Positions 27,011 through 33,375 of a DNA stretch of 33,375 bases are shown here, in pieces (position 1 is the stretch's first letter; every line of letters starts with the position of its first letter). The translations under genes and the position numbers were made by a program. The notes beneath the pieces were generated by a model, which was not told where the DNA came from, searched no databases, and saw only the letters and a list, made by a program, of their open reading frames with translations. The stretch is from SAR86 cluster bacterium (GTDB lineage: Bacteria; Pseudomonadota; Gammaproteobacteria; Magnimaribacterales; D2472). The DNA lies in NCBI GenBank assembly GCA_018607365.1, contig JABBBT010000055.1:1-33375 (forward strand). Direction: 5' to 3'.

Positions 27011-28725
27011 TGAAAAATATCATTTTTCTTTTTACATTAACTCTATGTTTGGTTACTAGGTCAGCTAGTTATATTGATTATGTTTCTCCTTACCATCCTG
27101 TCGTTGGTCATAGCGGTATGGTTGTGTCTCAAAATAGACTTTCATCTGATATTGGCCTTGAAATATTAAACAAAGGTGGCAATGCAGTTGATGCAGCTGT
27201 TGCTGTAGGATTTTCATTGGCTGTAACACTTCCTAGGGCAGGAAACCTTGGCGGGGGAGGGTTTATGCTAGTTTATATTAAAGAAATGGATGAAGTTTTT
27301 TTTATAGATTATCGAAGTCAGTCTCCCTTAAATGCAAACCTAAAGGATATCTTTCAAAAATATAATTTACCCAAAGATTACAAAAAAATAGATTTTAATA
27401 TTGTAAAAGAAGGCTATAAAGCATCTGCTTTACCAGGGACAGTTGCAGGACTTCTTGATGCTCATGAGAATTTTGGAAATCTTTCTCTTGAAGAGGTCTT
27501 AGAGCCTGTTATTAAACAAGCTAAAAAAGGAATAATAGTTACTTATGATTTAAACAAAGCTATTGAAAGCACTCCCCAACTCCTAAAAGACCCAGAATCC
27601 AAAAGAATCTATCTCCCCAATGGGAATCCTATTGAGGTTGGAACAAGAATGATTAGGACTGATTTAGCCAAGACCTTTGAAATTATTGCAAAAAATGGAA
27701 AAGATGGATTTTATAAAGGCGAAATAAAAAATAAATTTCTCAAAGCAATGAGCGAAAATGGAGGCTTTTTTGAAGAATCTGATTTTCTAAATTATAAAAT
27801 CAATAGCGGGGCTCCATTAATGAGTTCTTATAGAAATAATTTAGTTATAACTGCAGGTCCTCCTTCTGGCGGTGGTGTTGTTTTATTAACCTCTCTAAAC
27901 ATTCTCAATAATTTTAAATTCAAGAAGAGTGATAGTAACGCAACATCAACATATCATCTTCTGGCCGAATCTTTAAGAAGAGGACATAACAACAGATCTC
28001 ATCATGTTGGCGACCCTTCATTTTATAAAGTACCTGTTGATGAGCTGCTATCTATAAAAAGGACTAAGGAATTTATAAATAACTTAAGTTTTAAAAAAGC
28101 TACTCCAAGCTCTAAAGTAAAACCTCTAAGAGTTTTAAATGAAAGCAGGGATACTACTCATTATTCAATAATTGATAAAGATGGAAATGCAGTTTCCAAC
28201 ACTTATACACTTGGATATTCATTTGGGTCTGGTGTAACAATACCAGGAACTGGGATACTCATGAATAATCAAATGAATAATTTTGCCTACAGATATGGTG
28301 ATAAATCTATTGAAGGAAGAGTTGGCAGTCCAGGCAACAGATATGAGCCTGGTAAAAGACCAATGAGCACAATGGCGCCGTCAATGGTTTTTAATAAAGA
28401 AGGGCAGTTAATACTAATTACCGGATCACCTGGTGGGTCTTATATACCAGCGGCAATTTTGAGAGTGATATCGGGAGTAATTGATTTTGATCTTAACATA
28501 GGCAGTGCAACCATGCTGCCAAGAATTCATAAAGATTGGCCATACAAAGGATTGGATTATGAAACAACCATAAGTGCCGATACCATCTCGAACTTAAACA
28601 CCATTGGCCATAACCCAGAGCCCAATAAAACAATGGGGAGCACACAAAGTATTCATATAGTAAATAATGTCAGGTATGGTTATGCTGACTTGAGAAGACC
28701 TGGCGCTGCTGTTTCTGCTCAATAA
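27010..28725 (+). CDS. ggt: Gamma-glutamyltransferase (glutathione hydrolase), probably exported
   Basis: GGNAVDAAVAVGFSLAVT, GNLGGGGFML, catalytic TTHYSIIDKDGNAVSNTYTL, GILMNNQMNNF; N-terminal signal-like segment. Confidence 0.95.
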   Translation: MKNIIFLFTLTLCLVTRSASYIDYVSPYHPVVGHSGMVVSQNRLSSDIGLEILNKGGNAVDAAVAVGFSLAVTLPRAGNLGGGGFMLVYIKEMDEVFFIDYRSQSPLNANLKDIFQKYNLPKDYKKIDFNIVKEGYKASALPGTVAGLLDAHENFGNLSLEEVLEPVIKQAKKGIIVTYDLNKAIESTPQLLKDPESKRIYLPNGNPIEVGTRMIRTDLAKTFEIIAKNGKDGFYKGEIKNKFLKAMSENGGFFEESDFLNYKINSGAPLMSSYRNNLVITAGPPSGGGVVLLTSLNILNNFKFKKSDSNATSTYHLLAESLRRGHNNRSHHVGDPSFYKVPVDELLSIKRTKEFINNLSFKKATPSSKVKPLRVLNESRDTTHYSIIDKDGNAVSNTYTLGYSFGSGVTIPGTGILMNNQMNNFAYRYGDKSIEGRVGSPGNRYEPGKRPMSTMAPSMVFNKEGQLILITGSPGGSYIPAAILRVISGVIDFDLNIGSATMLPRIHKDWPYKGLDYETTISADTISNLNTIGHNPEPNKTMGSTQSIHIVNNVRYGYADLRRPGAAVSAQ

Positions 28726-30165
28726 TTAATTCTTTCTATAGTCCAGTGGTGGTTTTCTGTCACCAAGCAATGCCTTATATTCGAAGTCTTGGCCAACTCT
28801 ATTTTCTAGCTCTGACTGAGCTTTTATTATTAATGTTTGATCTTTAAATATATCAATTGCTGTTGAAGCAATAGTTTTAGCCGCAAGTTCAGCTCCTTTT
28901 ATACCAATTGATGTCCCTCCGGATGCAACTGCCTGCCATGAATGTGATGCTGTTCCGGGTACCCAAGTCGCCGTCCTTACTCCTGCAGTTGGTACAAGCC
29001 AACTCACATCACCAACATCCGTTGAACCGTAACTGTGCGATGTCCTATAAGGCTGAATTGATTCCTGTGAACCAATCTCATTTGATGGCTTAACAAAAGT
29101 TTTATAAATAGTTTTAGCATACTCATTTTCTGCTTGTGAATATGAAATTCCTCCGTGCATTTCTAGATTTGAATACATAACTTCCTGAATTGCATTATTT
29201 GGTAACAAAGAATAATTACCATGCATAACTTCATAACTCATTGAAGTTTCAGTACCTTCAGCTGCACCTCTTGCAGTTTTTACAACTCTTTCAAATAACT
29301 CCTCTACCATTTGCATTTGTGGGTTTCTAACATAGTAATAAACTTCAGCAAGATCAGGTACCACATTTGGAGCAAGCCCCCCTTTGGTAATTACGTAATG
29401 AATCCTAGACTCTTGGGGTATGTGTTCTCTCATCATATTTACCATCATATTCATAGCTTCAACACCATCTAAAGCAGACCTCCCAAGCTCTGGAGCACCT
29501 GCCGCATGGGCTGAAATACCTTTAAAAGTAAATTTAGCTGATTTATTTGAATTTGAAGATTTTGGATTTGCAGAATTTACATCATCTGGATGCCAATGGA
29601 GAACCACACCAACATCTTCAAATAATCCTTCTCGCGCCATATAAACCTTACCAGAACCACCTTCTTCTGCTGGTGTTCCATAAAATCTAACTCTACCTTC
29701 GATATTATTTTCTTCTAACCACTCCTTCACACTTACTGCAGCCCAAGCAGACGCAGCTCCAAATAAATGATGACCGCATGCATGACCAGCTCCCGTTTCA
29801 TTATTAATAATTTCTTTAAATGGTGAATTGGTTTGAGCTAATCCCGGTAAGGCATCAAATTCTCCTAGGATTGCTATAACCGGACCTTTGGTTCCATACT
29901 CAGCAGTAAATGCTGTAGGGATTCCAGCTACAGATTCTTTAATTGTAAATCCTTCTTTCTTTAATGCATCTGCAAGAAGTTGAGAACTTTTTGTTTCCTG
30001 ATAACCAAGCTCTGCATTGCTCCATATCTGCATTGCGATATTAGAGAAATGCTTTTTATGTTTTTGAATACTTTCATCTACTGAAGCAGATATGTTTAAA
30101 GTTAGTGAAAATATAATTATGAAACTAAATATTTTCCTTTGAATACTATTTGTTTTCCAACCCAT
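28726..30165 (-). CDS. M20-family amidohydrolase, AbgB-like (p-aminobenzoyl-glutamate hydrolase subunit B-like), with N-terminal signal-like segment
   Basis: GHACGHHLFGAA, EEGGSGKVYMAREGLFEDV, HAAGAPELGRSALDGVEAM, HYVITKGGLAPNVVPDLAEVYY, STDVGDVSWLVP all resemble recalled AbgB; N-terminus RKIFSFIIIFSLTLNISAS. Confidence 0.87.
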   Translation of the reverse strand: MGWKTNSIQRKIFSFIIIFSLTLNISASVDESIQKHKKHFSNIAMQIWSNAELGYQETKSSQLLADALKKEGFTIKESVAGIPTAFTAEYGTKGPVIAILGEFDALPGLAQTNSPFKEIINNETGAGHACGHHLFGAASAWAAVSVKEWLEENNIEGRVRFYGTPAEEGGSGKVYMAREGLFEDVGVVLHWHPDDVNSANPKSSNSNKSAKFTFKGISAHAAGAPELGRSALDGVEAMNMMVNMMREHIPQESRIHYVITKGGLAPNVVPDLAEVYYYVRNPQMQMVEELFERVVKTARGAAEGTETSMSYEVMHGNYSLLPNNAIQEVMYSNLEMHGGISYSQAENEYAKTIYKTFVKPSNEIGSQESIQPYRTSHSYGSTDVGDVSWLVPTAGVRTATWVPGTASHSWQAVASGGTSIGIKGAELAAKTIASTAIDIFKDQTLIIKAQSELENRVGQDFEYKALLGDRKPPLDYRKN

Positions 30166-31565
30166 TCTTCCTCTCCCATATTTTTAATAATTTCTTTGTC
30201 TTTAGATATTAGTACTTTTCTTTTGTTTTGGGAATCCTCACCATAAATAACAACTTTCATATCTTTATCTTCATCTTTAAAAATTGTATAACCAAGAATG
30301 ACTGCTTTTCCATCAGTCTGTTTTGACATTTGCACTGGATGTTCAATTAAAGCAGCCTCCTTAGTAACATCCTTTGAAGTAAATTGTATTAATGGTTCTT
30401 TGGCCCATAAAGCAAATGCTTGTTTTGTCATCATGCCTGACACACCTGTTACCAGACCAATATTAGAATGATTATTTCGTATCTCACTTACCATTTTAAC
30501 TGTTGAATGAATCATATAATTATTGAGTGGGCCGCCAGCAAAAGGCATCCCACCTGTAACTGTCTTAACATCTTCTGAGCCAAGATTGAGAGAGTCAGCA
30601 AACATTTGAACTGCGATAGGAAAGCAGCTATACAAATCATAAATATTTGGTTGTATTTTATGCTCATCACAAATATTTTTAATAAAATTTGCAGCTAGAT
30701 CTAATCCAGTAGATTCTGATAATTTTGGTCTTTGGATTGGAGCAATCATATGGTTGGTTTCGGATGATGCAAGAGGGTAAACCCTTTTATTTTTTGGTAT
30801 ACCAAGTTTATCAGCAAGATCTTCGCTACATAAAATCATTGCTGAGGCCTGGTTAACATTCCAGCTCGTGCAATGAAGCTTATTATATGGAAGAGCTTGT
30901 AAAGGATTCTCTTTGCTTACCTGTTTTATATTTTCTGCAGATTTCATACTATCAATCCAACCATCGGGATTCTTTGCAGCTATTTCAGAAAATTCAGCGT
31001 ACATATGGCTAATCTTCTCTCTATGCTCTTCTAAAGATAATCTATTTTTTTTCCTATAAGCAGTTTCTAGAATTGCATAATAGCCAACAGCCATTAATCC
31101 AAGTTCGTCCTGCTCTTCTTTGGTCTGAAGTTCATCAGTTGCCTTTACATAAAAATCAGGATTGATATTCAATTCAGTTTCTATAAATTCTTTATTTTCT
31201 TTTAACGCTAATATTTTTTTATATCTAGCTTCACCACCTACTATTAAAGATGCTTCAATTTTTCCATGCGCAATATCATCGCATGCAGAATTTATAAGAT
31301 TTTGTTGAAGAACTCCGATTTTAGTTACGCTTGTTACTGCAGATTGAATACTATTTCTTTCTGCTATCCATTTACCTGGATCTCTATATTTCCAATATCC
31401 TTTAGGTACTTGCACCCGATCAATATAATCAACTATCGAATTATTTGTAGAATCAAATATTGCTGCTTTTGTAGCTTTATCCATTAAAACCAAAGCCTCA
31501 TCTAATTCATCAAATAAGCCTTTTTGTTGAATTGATCCAATGCCAATTACAACTGGTATTCTCAT
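30117..31565 (-). CDS. Thiolase-like (acetyl-CoA acetyltransferase superfamily) protein
   Basis: Thiolase-fold features: GKIEASLIVGGEA, YDLYSCFPIAVQMFADSLNL, TVTGGMPFAGGPLNNYMIH, GLVTGVSGMMTKQAFALW. Canonical Cys motifs not evident. Confidence 0.78.
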   Translation of the reverse strand: MRIPVVIGIGSIQQKGLFDELDEALVLMDKATKAAIFDSTNNSIVDYIDRVQVPKGYWKYRDPGKWIAERNSIQSAVTSVTKIGVLQQNLINSACDDIAHGKIEASLIVGGEARYKKILALKENKEFIETELNINPDFYVKATDELQTKEEQDELGLMAVGYYAILETAYRKKNRLSLEEHREKISHMYAEFSEIAAKNPDGWIDSMKSAENIKQVSKENPLQALPYNKLHCTSWNVNQASAMILCSEDLADKLGIPKNKRVYPLASSETNHMIAPIQRPKLSESTGLDLAANFIKNICDEHKIQPNIYDLYSCFPIAVQMFADSLNLGSEDVKTVTGGMPFAGGPLNNYMIHSTVKMVSEIRNNHSNIGLVTGVSGMMTKQAFALWAKEPLIQFTSKDVTKEAALIEHPVQMSKQTDGKAVILGYTIFKDEDKDMKVVIYGEDSQNKRKVLISKDKEIIKNMGEEEWVGKQIVFKGKYLVS

Positions 31566-32179
31566 TTTTTACCAATACCCCAGTAGTTATATCCTGCAAA
31601 TTTTGGAGTGCTGGGGATATACATCTTATCTAATGACTCAAATGAGAAGCCTGCATCTGTGATAAGTTTTTGGATATCTCTATTAAGATGACATCCTCCT
31701 GCTATTTTGCCCCAAAAAGGATCTATTCTATTTTGCCACTTTGATATTTTCTTATCTGGAGCTAGGCCATGCTCGCAAAATATTAACCTGCCATCATCTT
31801 TTAAAACTCTCCACATTTCTTTGTTAGCTATCGCAACATTAGGAATAGTGCACATAGTGTATGTAACGAGAACAGTATCGAAAAAATTATCTGGATAGGG
31901 TATTGATTCAGCACTTCCAATAACAAGCTCAATAGAAGCTTTACTATCATTAGCTAACTCTTTAGCCAGGTCTATAAGCTCATGTGATGGATCGATTCCA
32001 ATAACTTTATCTATTTTATCTGAGTTATAGAAGGGTATATTAAGACCAGATCCTATTCCAATATCTAAAACCTTACCTTTTGCTAAAGGAACAACCTTTT
32101 GTCTTTGATAATTTATTGGCTTAGAGCCACAGGCGCAGTTTAAAAATTTTGGGAGAATATACTTATCATATAAACCCAA
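31562..32179 (-). CDS. Class I SAM-dependent methyltransferase
   Basis: Motif I KVLDIGIGSGLNIPFY, VIGIDPSHELIDLA, IPYPDNFFDTVLVTYTMCTIPN. Confidence 0.9.
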   Translation of the reverse strand: MGLYDKYILPKFLNCACGSKPINYQRQKVVPLAKGKVLDIGIGSGLNIPFYNSDKIDKVIGIDPSHELIDLAKELANDSKASIELVIGSAESIPYPDNFFDTVLVTYTMCTIPNVAIANKEMWRVLKDDGRLIFCEHGLAPDKKISKWQNRIDPFWGKIAGGCHLNRDIQKLITDAGFSFESLDKMYIPSTPKFAGYNYWGIGKK

Positions 32180-32181
32180 AA

Positions 32182-32973
32182 TTATTCTTCTTCAATTTCA
32201 TAAAGAGGCATGGCCGCTGTGTTAAAGCCTGCATCTACATAGGTAATTTCTCCAGTAACTCCACTTGCATAATCAGAGCACAGAAATGCTGCAACATTTC
32301 CAACTTCTTCTGTTGTTACCGTTCTTCCTAAGGGGGCCCTAGCAGAATGCTGGCTTAACATCTTTCTAAAGTTTTTAACGCCTGAGGCAGCTAAAGTTTT
32401 AATTGGTCCTGCTGATATAGCATTAACTCTTACACCATCTCTGCCCATGGATGCTGCAAGAAATCTTGTATTAGCTTCTAAGCTAGCTTTAGCTAGACCC
32501 ATAACATTGTAGTTTGGCATTGTTTGCATTGCACCTAAATACGTAAGTGTCAAAAGAGCAGAATTATCATTTAGCATTGGCTTCGCTGCTTTAGCAAGAG
32601 CGGTAAAGCTATATGAACTTATATCATGAGCAATCTTAAAACCTTCTCTAGTTGTAACGTCAACAAAGTTGCCTTCTAGCTGATCTGCTGGAGCAAAGCC
32701 AATAGAATGCACAAGTCCATCAAAAGAGTCCCAGTGTTTCTTAAGCTCTTTAAATGAGTTATTAATCGATTCATCTGATGAAACATCAGATTCAATTAAG
32801 ATTGAAGACCCATAGGATTCAGCAATTGGTTTAAGATTTTTAAGAAGTCTTTCATTTTGATATGTAAATGCAAGCTCAGCACCTTCTCTATGCATCGCTG
32901 CTGCAATACCTGAAGCAATAGAGTATTTATTGGCCAATCCAGAAATTAGTATTCTTTTGTTTTTTAGTAGCAT
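32182..32973 (-). CDS. fabI: Enoyl-[acyl-carrier-protein] reductase (NADH), FabI type
   Basis: [74 protein letters not shown]. Confidence 0.95.
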   Translation of the reverse strand: MLLKNKRILISGLANKYSIASGIAAAMHREGAELAFTYQNERLLKNLKPIAESYGSSILIESDVSSDESINNSFKELKKHWDSFDGLVHSIGFAPADQLEGNFVDVTTREGFKIAHDISSYSFTALAKAAKPMLNDNSALLTLTYLGAMQTMPNYNVMGLAKASLEANTRFLAASMGRDGVRVNAISAGPIKTLAASGVKNFRKMLSQHSARAPLGRTVTTEEVGNVAAFLCSDYASGVTGEITYVDAGFNTAAMPLYEIEEE

Positions 32974-33236
32974 GTTATTTTTATCAATATATTAAATAGG
33001 ACACAATTGTAAAAGATAATACGCCAATTTCTTAGCTTATTTGTTCATAAACTTTACTAAATTGATCATATGATTTATTTATAATTATTTATATTTTTTG
33101 TTAATGGGTAAAAAAAGATACAAAAATTAGTAGTAATTTGCATAATTTATATGTCACAATTGTTCAGCTTAGTTATAAGGCCTTGTTTTTTGGGTTTTAT
33201 AAACTAATAATTTAATTTTAACTACAGGGGAAATGT

Positions 33237-33375
33237 ATGTTTAATAAAGATAAGTATGTACTAGCTTTTCTATTAAGCTTTGCTTTCATCGTGCCAGCTG
33301 TAATAGCTCAAGATGAAGACGATAGTGATGTAGAAGATGTAGTAGTCACGGGTTCTCGTATTGAGAGTTCAGAAT
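33237..33375 (+). CDS. 5' end of a second TonB-dependent receptor (truncated by the window edge)
   Basis: My translation: MFNKDKYVLAFLLSFAFIVPAVIAQDEDDSDVEDVVVTGSRIESSE. Signal peptide plus the VVVTGSRI plug motif, preceded by SD AGGGGAA. Absent from the ORF track because no stop codon lies in the window. Confidence 0.85.
   Translation, partial: MFNKDKYVLAFLLSFAFIVPAVIAQDEDDSDVEDVVVTGSRIESSE

Noticed and set aside
29420-29644. 74-aa plus-strand ORF within the M20 hydrolase gene
   Set aside because: Antisense shadow ORF with no motif support; the M20 frame is clear.
1-33375. CRISPR arrays, prophage, transposons, toxin-antitoxin or restriction/defence systems
   Set aside because: No regular repeat-spacer pattern, integrase/transposase motif or recognisable defence gene was seen on either strand, despite three tRNA genes that could act as insertion sites.

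Overview
AT-rich, gene-dense bacterial chromosome window, most likely from a streamlined marine gammaproteobacterium (SAR86-like; taxonomy is inference from base composition, synteny and TonB-receptor content). No CRISPR array, prophage, transposase or other mobile element was seen. Content in order: tRNA-Pro(TGG) and tRNA-Arg(TCT); an OpgB/MdoB-like sulfatase-fold transferase; trhO; a GST-family protein; glutamate dehydrogenase (-); tRNA-His(GTG); the conserved proteostasis block tig-clpP-clpX-lon-hupB-ppiD; an oppABC-like peptide ABC transporter without ATPase genes; mltD and gloB (-); rnhA, dnaQ and gltX; a LysR regulator (-); a TonB-dependent receptor; a DASS/SLC13-type transporter; gamma-glutamyltransferase; then on the minus strand fabI, a SAM methyltransferase, a thiolase-like protein and an AbgB-like M20 amidohydrolase; and finally the 5' end of a second TonB-dependent receptor cut by the window edge. 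Most of the window is ordinary housekeeping. The best candidate for something less described is the accessory block at about 21.4-31.6 kb: LysR regulator, TonB receptor, DASS transporter, periplasmic GGT and an apparently exported AbgB-like hydrolase. This could be a gamma-glutamyl or folate-type conjugate scavenging locus. The LysR/TonB intergenic region holds a perfect inverted repeat with T-N11-A spacing upstream of a near-consensus promoter.
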